A stretch of 64,000 nucleotides of DNA from Ardenticatenales bacterium (GTDB lineage Bacteria; Chloroflexota; Anaerolineae; Epilineales; Epilineaceae): the NCBI GenBank assembly GCA_020853525.1, contig JADYYS010000055.1, positions 47,118 through 111,117 on the forward strand, written 5' to 3'. Numbering within the stretch: the stretch's first letter is position 1; the number at the start of each line of letters is the position of its first letter. The position numbers were made by a program, and so were the translations under genes. The notes below the pieces were generated by a model. The model made no database searches and was not told where the DNA came from. It saw only the letters and a program-made list of their open reading frames with translations. Positions 42,911 to 50,966 of this stretch are shown piece by piece.

Positions 42911-42939
42911 TTGGCAGCCGGCGACACGTTGTATAGAAT
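42911..42939 (+). promoter_or_regulatory. Promoter of rpmH: TTGGCA-17-TAGAAT
   Basis: TTGGCA (42911-42916), a 17-base spacer and TAGAAT (42934-42939). Good sigma-70-type match, 60 bases before the rpmH ATG. It probably drives rpmH-rnpA-yidD-yidC-jag. Confidence 0.65.
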
Positions 42940-42999
42940 CGCGGATTGCACTTATCGCGGGCGAATCCCGCCCTACGCCGAGCCTTAAGGAATCGTGAA

Positions 43000-43149
43000 A
43001 TGAAGCGTACCTGGCAGCCCAACAAGCGCAAGCGACTGACGACCCACGGCTTCCGCAAGCGGATGTCGACGCCGGACGGGCGCAACGTGCTCAAGCGACG
43101 TCGACGGCACGGCCGCAAGTCATTGGTCGTCGATCTGCACCACAAGTAG
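43000..43149 (+). CDS. rpmH: 50S ribosomal protein L34
   Basis: 49 residues with the invariant start [20 protein letters not shown] and the Arg/Lys-rich [25 protein letters not shown] provides the ribosome-binding site. An in-frame upstream start at 42946 is rejected because L34 always begins MKRT-. The C-terminus (VVDLHHK) is a few residues longer than average. Followed by rnpA as in nearly all bacteria. Confidence 0.98.
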   Translation: MKRTWQPNKRKRLTTHGFRKRMSTPDGRNVLKRRRRHGRKSLVVDLHHK

Positions 43150-43167
43150 CCGAGGCGCCGGAGGACG

Positions 43168-43542
43168 ATGCGGCGCGCGGTCCGGCTTCGCTCGGGCGAC
43201 GATTTTCGTCGCGTGCGGCGCGAGGGGCGGTCGCGGGCCAACAGCGCCTTCGTCATTCTGGCTGCGCCGCGGCCTGCTGGGCCGGAAGGCGAATCGCGGG
43301 TCGGCATCGTCACCAGCAAGCGTGTCGGGGATGCCGTGACCCGCAATCGGATCAAGCGTCGGATTCGTGAACGAATGCGGCTTCGTTATGGTCAAGTTCG
43401 GGCGGGGTGGGACATCGTGATCATCGTGCGCGCACCGCTTGTCGACCTCGACACCGTCGCGCTCGATCAAGCGTTGGGGTCGCTCCTCCGGCGATTGGAT
43501 TTGGTGACGGAAGCCCAATGCGTCGACTTGCCGTCGGCATGA
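43168..43542 (+). CDS. rnpA: Ribonuclease P protein component
   Basis: 124 residues, basic. Motifs RLRSGDDFRRVRREGRSRAN, RVGIVTSKRVGDAVTRNRIK and RRIRERMRL contain the RNR signature that contacts P RNA, with the GWDIVIIVR strand after. Assists 5' maturation of tRNA. Starts 18 bases after the rpmH stop (GGAGGACG upstream) and overlaps yidD by 25 bases. Confidence 0.97.
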   Translation: MRRAVRLRSGDDFRRVRREGRSRANSAFVILAAPRPAGPEGESRVGIVTSKRVGDAVTRNRIKRRIRERMRLRYGQVRAGWDIVIIVRAPLVDLDTVALDQALGSLLRRLDLVTEAQCVDLPSA

Positions 43543-43727
43543 TCCGCATCTATCAGCGCACGCTCAGTCGGGTCTTGCCGCCGAGTTGCCGGTTCACGCC
43601 GTCGTGTTCGGAGTACGGAGCGCAAGCGATCTCGCGCTACGGCGTCTGGCGCGGCGGCTGGCTGACGATGAAGCGGATCGGCCGCTGTCATCCGTTCCAT
43701 CCCGGTGGATACGACCCCGTGCCGTAG
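43518..43727 (+). CDS. yidD: Membrane protein insertion efficiency factor YidD
   Basis: 69 residues. The family core is present: IRIYQRTLSRVLPPSCRFTP, SCSEYGAQAISRYG, RCHPFHPGGYDPVP, with the three Cys of CRF..CSEY..CHPF. I chose ATG 43518 because MRRLAVGMIRIYQ aligns with typical YidD starts. ATG 43539, overlapping the rnpA stop (ATGA), is the alternative. Supports YidC-dependent insertion of membrane proteins. Confidence 0.95.
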   Translation: MRRLAVGMIRIYQRTLSRVLPPSCRFTPSCSEYGAQAISRYGVWRGGWLTMKRIGRCHPFHPGGYDPVP

Positions 43728-43751
43728 GGCACGTTCAGACAGGATCCAACG

Positions 43752-44657
43752 TTGGTTTATCTGCTCTCCAACCCCTTCACCGGGCTATTCGTACAGCTGA
43801 TCGATTTCCTGAACGCAACCGCGTCCCGGCTGCCTCTTCCGGCCAACGTGTCGTCCTATGCGATTGCGCTGATCTTGGTCGGGATCGCGGTCAAGATCAT
43901 CACATGGCCGCTCACGGCGGCGCAGATGCGCTCGATGCGCAAGATGCAGGAAGTCCAGCCGCAGCTCCAGGAGATCCAGAAGAAGTACGCCGGCGACAAG
44001 GAGAAGCAGGCGCAGGCGCAGATGGAGCTCTTCCGCGCGAACGGCGTCAACCCGTTGGGCGGGTGCCTGCCGATGTTCGTTCAGCTCCCGATCCTGTTCG
44101 GCCTCTACCAAGCGATCACGCACCTCGGCCAGCCCCCTGTGGGCACCGGGGTGCTGATGAAGGAACGATTCCTCTGGATTCCGGACCTTTCGGTCTGTGA
44201 GCCGACGCTCAAGTTGCTATGCAAGGACTCCCCGCCGGGCGGTGTCTTCGGGCTGTCGATCCCGATCCTGGTCATCGTGATGACCGGTTCCCAGATGGTG
44301 TACCAGAAGTTCAGCACGCCGCCACAGAACTCGGCCGATCCGCAGGCCCAGGCGATGCAGTCGATCTTCAAGTGGATGCCGCTGATGTTCGCCTTCATCT
44401 TCGCCAGCCTGCCGTCCGGCCTCGTCCTGTACTACACGGTGTTCACGCTGGCGAACTTGGTGCAGCAACTCTGGTCCCGCCGCAGCAACGGAACGAACGA
44501 TTCAGCCAAGATTACGGCGCCCATCGAGGTGTCCGGTGCGCCCGGTCCGCGGGCCGCACGGAGACCGTCGGGCGGCGTCGCCTCACAGGAGAAGAACGAT
44601 GAGCGAGCCGAAACCCGCCAGCAAGCCCAGCAGCAGCGGCGCACGCGGCGCCGTTGA
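43752..44657 (+). CDS. yidC: Membrane protein insertase YidC/Oxa1
   Basis: 301 residues from TTG 43752. Short form without the Gram-negative periplasmic domain. Landmarks: LFVQLIDFLN, VKIITWPLTAAQMRSMRKMQ, QPQLQEIQKKYAGDKEKQAQ, NPLGGCLPMFVQLPILFGLY, then SIFKWMPLMFAFIFASLPSG and LVLYYTVFTLANLVQQL. It ends in a basic, disordered tail (AETRQQAQQQRRTRRR) that likely contacts ribosomes. The last 59 bases overlap the jag gene. Confidence 0.96.
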   Translation: MVYLLSNPFTGLFVQLIDFLNATASRLPLPANVSSYAIALILVGIAVKIITWPLTAAQMRSMRKMQEVQPQLQEIQKKYAGDKEKQAQAQMELFRANGVNPLGGCLPMFVQLPILFGLYQAITHLGQPPVGTGVLMKERFLWIPDLSVCEPTLKLLCKDSPPGGVFGLSIPILVIVMTGSQMVYQKFSTPPQNSADPQAQAMQSIFKWMPLMFAFIFASLPSGLVLYYTVFTLANLVQQLWSRRSNGTNDSAKITAPIEVSGAPGPRAARRPSGGVASQEKNDERAETRQQAQQQRRTRRR

Positions 44658-45609
44658 GGTCGCAGCGCGCACTGTCGATGAGGCGATTGCGCGCGGACTG
44701 GTGCGTTTGGGCGGACTGAGCCGCGCCGAGGTGCAGATCGACGTCGTGCGCGAGGGCCGGGCCGGCCTGCTTGGCTTCGGGGCCGAGGATGCGCTGGTAC
44801 GACTCACACCCGTGGCGCCCGGTGCCGGCACCGCGAACCAGGAAGCCGTTCCGTCTCGCAAGGCCGCCGTCACGCCGGACGCCGCCGCTGCGACCGACGA
44901 CACGGCAGCGGCGGAAGAACGACGCGGCCGGCGGCGGCGACGCGGCCGGGACGAAGCGGAGGCTCCCTCGGATGCTCCCTCAAGTGCCGCCAAAGCGGCC
45001 CCGACGGAGCCCTCTGTTGCACAGCTCCAACCCATCGCACCACCCGCGCCCCCGCCCGCACCGGAGCGCGTGCCGGCCTCGACTTCTGCCAGCCAGGCGC
45101 TCGCGGCCGGCGCCGATTCGACCGAGGCGGCTGCGGCGGTGGCGCTCGATCTGGTGCGGCTGCTCGGGTACGCCGAGGCCACCGTCGAGATCCAGGACTC
45201 GTTGCTGCCCGATGGCGAGGACGATGACATCGGGTCCGCCGTCCTGTGCATCCGCGGCCGCGGCACCGAGCGGTTCCTCAACGAGGACTCCGCCGCACTC
45301 AACGCCCTGCAGTTCGTTACGCGACTGATCGTCAGCCGTAGCGCGAACGCGTGGTGCAACGTCCTGCTCGATGTCGACGGAGACCGGCGACGGCGCGTCA
45401 AGGAGCTGCTGGCACTGGCCAGCCAATCGGCCGAACTCGTCGAATCCGGCGGCAAGCCGGTCTCCCTTCCACCGATGGGTGCCTACGAGCGGCGGGTAGT
45501 TCACCTGGCGCTGCGGGACCACGCGACGGTGGCAACGCAGAGTATCGGCAACGGCACGTACCGCAAGGTGACCGTCCGGCGCCGCGACCAGATGCTTCCC
45601 GACATGTGA
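44599..45609 (+). CDS. jag: Jag/KhpB RNA-binding protein (Jag-N, KH, R3H)
   Basis: 336 residues from ATG 44599 (AGGAGAAGAACG upstream). Jag-N domain first (VEVAARTVDEAIARGLVRLG, EGRAGLLGFGAEDALVRL), then about 90 disordered residues rich in Ala, Pro and Arg, a KH-like domain (TVEIQDSLLPDGEDDDIGSA, VLCIRGRGTERFLNEDSAAL) and an R3H domain (SLPPMGAYERRVVHLALRDH). Binds RNA and influences cell elongation in Gram-positives. Begins inside yidC, so the two are probably translationally coupled. Confidence 0.93.
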   Translation: MSEPKPASKPSSSGARGAVEVAARTVDEAIARGLVRLGGLSRAEVQIDVVREGRAGLLGFGAEDALVRLTPVAPGAGTANQEAVPSRKAAVTPDAAAATDDTAAAEERRGRRRRRGRDEAEAPSDAPSSAAKAAPTEPSVAQLQPIAPPAPPPAPERVPASTSASQALAAGADSTEAAAAVALDLVRLLGYAEATVEIQDSLLPDGEDDDIGSAVLCIRGRGTERFLNEDSAALNALQFVTRLIVSRSANAWCNVLLDVDGDRRRRVKELLALASQSAELVESGGKPVSLPPMGAYERRVVHLALRDHATVATQSIGNGTYRKVTVRRRDQMLPDM

Positions 45610-45649
45610 CCGTCTTCGGGCGCAACTGCGTTCGTGCCGAGGTACCGTG

Positions 45650-46441
45650 ATGCACGTCCTGGCCATCGTGAACCAAAAGGGCGGCGTCGGTAAGACGACG
45701 ACGGCCGTCAACCTGGCAGCGTCGCTGGCGCTGGCGGGTCATCCGACGCTGGTCGTCGACGCCGATCCGCAAGCCAACGCCACGCGTTCGCTCGATCGGT
45801 CCGGCCGGGATCAGCGCACCTTGTACGACGTCTTGGTGCACGATGACGTCGCGCTGGCCGACGTGATCGTAGAGACGGCGATCCAAGGACTGTGGGTCGC
45901 ACCCTCGTCACCCGGACTGGCGGGCGCCGAGATCGAGCTCGTGGACGTGCCCGGCCGCGAGGCCCGCCTGAAGCGCGCGATCGCCGCGCTCGACCCGTAC
46001 TTCACGTTCGTCCTCATCGACTGTCCGCCAAGCCTCGGCTTGCTGTCCGTCAACGCGCTCGTCGCGGCGCAGGGCGTCATCGTGCCCGTCCAGTGCGAGT
46101 ACCTGTCCCTCGAAGGCTTGGGACACCTGAACAAGACGCTGCAGCTTGTCCAGGCGCGCATCAATCCCGGTTTGCAGATCACCGGACTCCTCATGACGAT
46201 GTTCGATCCGCGCACGAACCTGTCGACGCAGGTCGTCGAAGAGGTCGGCAAGCATTTCGCGCGCGAACGGTTCACGACCGTCATTCCTCGGTCGATTCGA
46301 TTGGGGGAGGCTCCGAGTTACGGGGAAACGATTCACCAATACGCACCGAATTCGCCCGGCGCGTTGGCCTACCAAGCGTTGGCCGGTGAGCTCGCCCAGC
46401 GGCTTGGTGTGCCCGCCGCCGGTTCCCCGGTGAAGGTCTGA
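45650..46441 (+). CDS. parA: Chromosome-partitioning ATPase ParA (Soj)
   Basis: 263 residues. Deviant Walker A in AIVNQKGGVGKTTTAVNLAA, A' in TLVVDADPQANATRSL, and Walker B in FTFVLIDCPPSLGLLSVNAL. ARINPGLQITGLLMTMFDPR and TVIPRSIRLGEAPSYGE are also typical of Soj. Start taken at ATG 45650; a GTG immediately upstream would add one residue. Works with ParB and the parS site 2 kb downstream. Confidence 0.96.
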   Translation: MHVLAIVNQKGGVGKTTTAVNLAASLALAGHPTLVVDADPQANATRSLDRSGRDQRTLYDVLVHDDVALADVIVETAIQGLWVAPSSPGLAGAEIELVDVPGREARLKRAIAALDPYFTFVLIDCPPSLGLLSVNALVAAQGVIVPVQCEYLSLEGLGHLNKTLQLVQARINPGLQITGLLMTMFDPRTNLSTQVVEEVGKHFARERFTTVIPRSIRLGEAPSYGETIHQYAPNSPGALAYQALAGELAQRLGVPAAGSPVKV

Positions 46442-46481
46442 TCCGCCGGTCGGCTGACCGTTCCCGGAAGGAAGTGGCACG

Positions 46482-47387
46482 ATGGCGTCCTCGACGAAGC
46501 GCAGCGGGTTGGGCCGCGGGCTAGACGCCTTGTTGAACAGCACCGAGGCCGGTGCCGATCCGAAGACGAGGTCGACGGCGACCGAGGTGCCGATCGGCGA
46601 TATCCAACCGAACCCGTATCAGCCGCGCAAGCATTTCGACGCGGACGAGCTCGATGAGCTGGCGGCATCCATCCGATCGCACGGCCTCATCCAGCCGCTG
46701 CTCGTTATGCCGGACGGCCCGACGTGGCGGCTGATCGCCGGTGAACGACGCTGGCGCGCGGCGCAGTTGGCGGGACTGGCCCATGTGCCGGTGGTCGTTC
46801 GCAACGCCACGCCGCAGGAGATGCTGGCCATCGCGGTCATCGAGAACGTCCAGCGGACGAACCTTGATGCCCTCGAAGCGGCCCAGGCGTATCGCCAGCT
46901 GGTGGAGGAGTTCGCGCTGACGCAGGCGGAGGTGGCCGACCTCGTCGGCAAGTCACGAACGGCGGTGGCGAACACGCTCCGCTTGCTCGGCCTCGCCGCC
47001 GACGTCCAGACGCTCTTGTCGGACGGACATCTATCAGAGGGCCATGGCCGAGCGCTCCTCGGACTTCCCGACGCCGCCTCGCAGCTCTCGACGGCCAAGC
47101 GGGTGATTGCGGACGGTTGGAGCGTGCGGCGCACCGAAGCTGAGGTGCGACGGATGCTGGAGTCCCTGTCGCCGGCGGCCCCTGTCCAGACCGACAGGAC
47201 ATCGGGACCGGAACGAGGACAGGATGCGGACACGCAGGCGGCGGCGCGCAAGCTCGAGGAATCGCTCGGCACGCGCGTCGAGATCCGTCGGCGCGGTACG
47301 GGCGGCCAAGTCGTCATCCATTTCTTCGCCGAGGAAGAGCTGGCCTCCCTGTACGACCGCCTTGCGGGGGGGCAGCGACGCCGATGA
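46482..47387 (+). CDS. parB: Chromosome-partitioning protein ParB
   Basis: 301 residues. N-terminal KRSGLGRGLDALLN binds ParA. The CTPase fold has IGDIQPNPYQPRKHFDADEL, LIAGERRWRAAQLAGL and AVIENVQRTNLDALEAAQAY, and a helix-turn-helix (FALTQAEVADLVGKSRTAVA, NTLRLLGLA) recognises parS. A linker and C-terminal dimer domain (AARKLEESLGTRVEIRRRG) complete it. GGAAGGAAG lies upstream of the ATG. Confidence 0.97.
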   Translation: MASSTKRSGLGRGLDALLNSTEAGADPKTRSTATEVPIGDIQPNPYQPRKHFDADELDELAASIRSHGLIQPLLVMPDGPTWRLIAGERRWRAAQLAGLAHVPVVVRNATPQEMLAIAVIENVQRTNLDALEAAQAYRQLVEEFALTQAEVADLVGKSRTAVANTLRLLGLAADVQTLLSDGHLSEGHGRALLGLPDAASQLSTAKRVIADGWSVRRTEAEVRRMLESLSPAAPVQTDRTSGPERGQDADTQAAARKLEESLGTRVEIRRRGTGGQVVIHFFAEEELASLYDRLAGGQRRR

Positions 47388-47475
47388 TCGTGCGGACGAC
47401 TGCGGCGCTCGTCGCCGCGCCCAGACGAGCGAGCGCGCTGTGACGAAATCACGACACATCGGCGCCGGATCCGGC

Positions 47476-48348
47476 ATGCCGACTGACCCGCCGCGCATCT
47501 GCGATTACGAGGGCAGTCCGTACCGCCGCGCGTTCTGGGAGGACACGGATCGTCGATACGAGGACGCCGCCGAGCGGCTGGCGTTGCGCAGCCTGCTGCC
47601 TCCGGACGGTCGACGCTTGGTGGAGATCGGTGCCGGATTCGGACGGCTGATCGATGAGTACCGCGGATACGGTGAGATCATCCTGGTCGATTACGCGCGG
47701 TCCATGCTGGCCGACGCGCGACAGCGGATCGGTGACGGTGCCACGTACGTCTGTGCGGATCTCTACCGCCTGCCGTTCGCCACCGGCGCCCTCGATGCGG
47801 CGGTGCAGATCCGGGTGCTGCACCACGTGGAAGCCGTTCCCGAGGCGATTCGCGAGGTCGCTCGCGTGCTCGCACCGGGCGGTTCGTACATCCTCGAGTT
47901 CGCGAACAAGCGAAACCTCAAGGGGATCGCCCGCTGGGTCCTGCGGCGCCAATCGGAGAACCCGTTCGATCATCGTCCGCATGAGTTCGTCCCGCTGAAC
48001 TGGAACTTCCACCCGTCGTTCGTCGAGGCCGCGCTCGCCGATGCCGGCCTGCATGTGCGCCGACGGCGCGCGGTGTCGTTGTTCCGTGCACCCTTTGCGA
48101 AGCGCGCCTTGCCGGCCGCGATGTTGGCTCGACTGGATCATGTGTTGGGTGGCCCGCTTGGTCGTTGTGCCCCAGCGCCCAGCCAGTTCGTGCGCGCCGC
48201 CCAACTCACCGGTCGCCGATCCGAAGCGCTTTGGCGCTGCCCGGCATGTGGACATGAGCCGTTGATCGCAGAGCAGGACGGTGTCCCGTGCCCCGCCTGT
48301 GCTCGCATGTGGCCGATCGAGGACGGGATCATGATGTTCCGCGCATGA
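47476..48348 (+). CDS. SAM-dependent methyltransferase with C-terminal zinc ribbon
   Basis: 290 residues. Motif I RRLVEIGAGFGRLIDEY, EIILVDYARSMLADARQRIG, then YRLPFATGALDAAVQIRVLH and EVARVLAPGGSYILEFANKR mark a UbiE/type-11 methyltransferase. A C-terminal CPACGH...CPACAR segment is a Trm112/zinc-ribbon-like module, followed by WPIEDGIMMF. The start is uncertain: ATG 47476 is used, GTG 47440 also fits, and neither has a good Shine-Dalgarno sequence. Substrate unknown. It lies directly before parS. Confidence 0.85.
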   Translation: MPTDPPRICDYEGSPYRRAFWEDTDRRYEDAAERLALRSLLPPDGRRLVEIGAGFGRLIDEYRGYGEIILVDYARSMLADARQRIGDGATYVCADLYRLPFATGALDAAVQIRVLHHVEAVPEAIREVARVLAPGGSYILEFANKRNLKGIARWVLRRQSENPFDHRPHEFVPLNWNFHPSFVEAALADAGLHVRRRRAVSLFRAPFAKRALPAAMLARLDHVLGGPLGRCAPAPSQFVRAAQLTGRRSEALWRCPACGHEPLIAEQDGVPCPACARMWPIEDGIMMFRA

Positions 48349-48353
48349 CCGAT

Positions 48354-48369
48354 TGTTTCACGTGAAACA
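48354..48369. promoter_or_regulatory. parS: parS site
   Basis: TGTTTCACGTGAAACA is a perfect 16-base palindrome matching the bacterial parS consensus (TGTTNCACGTGNAACA). It is five bases after the methyltransferase stop and just upstream of the dnaN promoter, about 1 kb from parB, exactly where an origin-proximal ParB-loading site is expected. No second copy was noticed in the window. Confidence 0.95.
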
Positions 48370-48378
48370 TCCCGGCCA

Positions 48379-48407
48379 TTGCGTCACCGACCGCCGATGC
48401 TTACAAT
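48379..48407 (+). promoter_or_regulatory. Promoter of dnaN-recF: TTGCGT-17-TACAAT
   Basis: TTGCGT (48379-48384), 17 bases, TACAAT (48402-48407). The -35 begins ten bases from parS, so ParB spreading could influence it. The dnaN ATG is 58 bases downstream of the -10. Confidence 0.6.
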
Positions 48408-48464
48408 CCGGCCGAGTCTGGCCGGCCCTATCCGGATGTGGAGTTCCGACATGAAGGTCCGAGC

Positions 48465-49601
48465 ATGAAGGTGATGTGCCCGCAAGACAGCTTGGCGCGT
48501 GGGCTTGGCGTGGTCAGCCGCGCGGTCGCAACGCGGAGCACGTTGCCGATTTTGTCGAACATCCTCATCCAAACGGACGAGGGCCGACTCAAGCTTTCGG
48601 CGACAAATCTCGAGATCGGCATCCGCTGTTGGGTGAAGGCAGATATCACGGACCCCGGCGCGATCACGATCCCGGCACGGCTGCTCGCCGAGTTCGTCAA
48701 CCAACTGCCGTCCGGCCTTGTCACCCTCGATCTGAATGGTCGCAACCAAACGATGCACGTGACGGCCGGGCAGCACAAGGCCGACATCAAGGGCATCGAC
48801 TCGGCCGACTTCCCGGTCTTGCCTTCGGTCGATGAGGGCACGCGATTCTCGCTGGACACGCGCACGTTCAAGGAGATGATCCAGCAGGTCGTCATCGCCG
48901 CCGCCACGGACGACGCGCGTCCGGTGCTGACGGGCGTGCTGTTCATCGCGGACCCCGATGTCGGTCGTCTGACGTTGGCCGCTTCGGACGGCTTCCGCCT
49001 GAGCGTTCGTGAAAGCGAACTCGACGCCCCCATCGACGGCCGGATCAGCCTGATCGTCCCGGCGCGCGCATTGGCCGAACTGCAACGGATCGCGTCGGAC
49101 GACGATGACCCGATTCGGGTGTCCATCCCGGCGGCGCGCAACCAGATCCTCTTCCAACTGAAGGACGTCGACATCGTCTCGCAGCTGATCGAGGGCAATC
49201 CGCCCGACTACGAGAAGATCATTCCGACGGCCGCCGCGACCCGGGCGGTGATCAACACGAAGGCGTTCCTCGGCGCTGCCCGCATCGCCAGCTCGTTTGC
49301 CCGTGATGCGGCCAATGTCGTCCGACTGACGCTCACGCCCGGCACCGAGCTGGGTGGCTCGGTCACGATCAGCGCGACTTCGGCCGAAGTCGGGGGCAAC
49401 GAAAGCGAGATCGAGGCGGCGGTGGATGGCGAGGCGATGGAGGTGGCGTTCAATGCCCGCTATCTGCTCGACGTGCTCGGGGTCGTGAACAGCGATCAGA
49501 TCGCCCTCGAGGTGGCCAGCCCGTCCAGCCCTGGCGTGTTCCGCCCCGCCGACCAGACGCCATTCACGCACATCATCATGCCGATGCACATCGCGCGCTG
49601 A
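48465..49601 (+). CDS. dnaN: DNA polymerase III sliding clamp (beta subunit)
   Basis: 378 residues, three clamp domains: MKVMCPQDSLARGLGVVSRA with STLPILSNILIQT, FSLDTRTFKEMIQQVVIAAA with DDARPVLTGVLFIAD, and the C-terminal FNARYLLDVLGVVNSDQIAL ending HIIMPMHIAR. Ring-shaped processivity factor. ATG 48465 is chosen because MKV begins the first strand; an upstream in-frame GTG would add nine residues. dnaA, which usually precedes dnaN, is absent here. Confidence 0.97.
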   Translation: MKVMCPQDSLARGLGVVSRAVATRSTLPILSNILIQTDEGRLKLSATNLEIGIRCWVKADITDPGAITIPARLLAEFVNQLPSGLVTLDLNGRNQTMHVTAGQHKADIKGIDSADFPVLPSVDEGTRFSLDTRTFKEMIQQVVIAAATDDARPVLTGVLFIADPDVGRLTLAASDGFRLSVRESELDAPIDGRISLIVPARALAELQRIASDDDDPIRVSIPAARNQILFQLKDVDIVSQLIEGNPPDYEKIIPTAAATRAVINTKAFLGAARIASSFARDAANVVRLTLTPGTELGGSVTISATSAEVGGNESEIEAAVDGEAMEVAFNARYLLDVLGVVNSDQIALEVASPSSPGVFRPADQTPFTHIIMPMHIAR

Positions 49602-49629
49602 GCCCGCAGCCGACCGGCCGCAGCGCCGC

Positions 49630-50859
49630 GTGTACCTTCACCGGCTCGAGCTCGTCAACTTTCGGTGCTATCGGCACCTCGAGATCGACCTGCCCAAGGG
49701 TCCGATCCTCCTCGTCGGCGCGAACGCACAGGGCAAGACGAGCCTTCTGGAGGCCGCCTTCGTCCTGGCCACGACCCGTGCCCCGTACGGCATCCTCGAC
49801 CGCATGCTGATCCATTGGGGTGCCGGCGACGAGGTGATCCCGTTCAGCCGGGTGTGGGGCAAAGTCGAACGAACGGGCGGACCGAGCACGATCGACATCG
49901 TCAACGTGCGCACGACAGCCACGCCGGGTGACGAGCGCTTCACGAAGCGGCTGCGACTTGACGATGCCCCGCGGCGGGCTATGGACGTCATCGGCACGCT
50001 GAACGTCGTCCTGTTCACGCCGCGCGACATCGACCTGATCCACGGCGCGCCGGCCGAGCGCCGGCGCTACCTGGACGTGCTCCTGTGCCAGATCGACCGC
50101 AACTACGTCCGTGCGCTCGGACAGTACAACCACGTCGTCGTTCAACGCAACCATCTGTTGCGCCGGCTGCGGGACCGCGGCGGAGACCGGACCGAGCTGG
50201 CGGTGTGGGACGAACCGCTCGTCACGCACGGGGCACGCATTCTGAGCCGCCGCGCCGCCGCCGCCCGGCAGCTCGACGCACTGGCGCATCAGCTCCACAT
50301 CGACCTCGTCGGCGACGATCAGCGGCTTGGAATCGCCTACCGCTCACAGGTCGTGGAAGCCGGCGGCGACGCGGCAACGGATCCGATTCGGTCGCCGGAC
50401 GATCTCGACGCGGCGCCCGGCGTTGCTGCGGACGTTGCGAACGCCGAGGCCGAGATCGCCCAACGCTTTCGGCGCCTGCTGGCCGGCCGGCGCGAGGAGG
50501 AGATCGCGCGCGGCGTCTCGCTCATCGGGCCTCACCGCGACGACCTCGAGCTTCGCTTGGACGGCGTCGACCTGCGTCCGTTCGGGTCGCGCGGCCAACA
50601 GCGCACCGTCACGCTGGCCCTCAAGCTGGCGGAGGCCGGCGTCATGTGGCGGACGACCGGCGAGCGCCCGGTCCTCCTCCTGGACGACGTGCTCTCCGAG
50701 CTCGACCGGAACCGGCGGCGGCGCTTGCTGGCCCACGTGTCCGCACACGAACAGGCGCTCATCACGACGACGGACGTCACCGCGGTCGACCACGCGCAAC
50801 TCGAACACGCGACGGTCCTCGACGTCGCAGCGGCGGTGGTGCGAAAACGCGAAGTTTAG
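49630..50859 (+). CDS. recF: DNA replication and repair protein RecF
   Basis: 409 residues from GTG 49630. SMC-like ATPase: YLHRLELVNFRCYRHLEIDL, Walker A LLVGANAQGKTSLLEAAFVL, APAERRRYLDVLLCQIDRNY, signature FGSRGQQRTVTLALKLAE and Walker B VLLLDDVLSELDRNRRR. Loads RecA at gaps with RecO and RecR. About 30 extra residues (EAGGDAATDPIRSPDDLDAA and on) form a loop before the coiled-coil return. 28 bases after dnaN, same transcript. Confidence 0.95.
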   Translation: MYLHRLELVNFRCYRHLEIDLPKGPILLVGANAQGKTSLLEAAFVLATTRAPYGILDRMLIHWGAGDEVIPFSRVWGKVERTGGPSTIDIVNVRTTATPGDERFTKRLRLDDAPRRAMDVIGTLNVVLFTPRDIDLIHGAPAERRRYLDVLLCQIDRNYVRALGQYNHVVVQRNHLLRRLRDRGGDRTELAVWDEPLVTHGARILSRRAAAARQLDALAHQLHIDLVGDDQRLGIAYRSQVVEAGGDAATDPIRSPDDLDAAPGVAADVANAEAEIAQRFRRLLAGRREEEIARGVSLIGPHRDDLELRLDGVDLRPFGSRGQQRTVTLALKLAEAGVMWRTTGERPVLLLDDVLSELDRNRRRRLLAHVSAHEQALITTTDVTAVDHAQLEHATVLDVAAAVVRKREV

Positions 50860-50869
50860 GCACGCCTAA
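50856..50869. other. Inverted repeat TTAGGC-AC-GCCTAA at the recF stop
   Basis: A perfect 6-base inverted repeat that includes the recF stop codon. The loop is too short for a strong terminator and no T-tract follows. It may be an operator-like site or chance. Confidence 0.25.
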
Positions 50870-50952
50870 TTCATAGTTGTCGACAGCACGACATTCCGCA
50901 ATCACGCTGTTCCATGACCGTTTCCGTTCGGGCGCCGCAGGCGTGGCCCGTG

Positions 50953-50958
50953 TACAAT
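50953..50958 (+). promoter_or_regulatory. -10 box TACAAT before a leaderless start
   Basis: TACAAT, eight bases, then ATG 50967, with no Shine-Dalgarno sequence. No good -35 at standard spacing. It would be the promoter of the second polysaccharide cluster. Confidence 0.45.
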
Positions 50959-50966
50959 CCTCAACC

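Noticed and set aside
48349..48464. Replication origin next to parS
   Set aside because: No DnaA boxes (TTATCCACA-like) and no AT-rich unwinding region. Only parS and a promoter are present.
50856..50869. DtxR/IdeR-type iron box
   Set aside because: The TTAGG and CCTAA ends are only four bases apart, whereas iron boxes separate them by nine.
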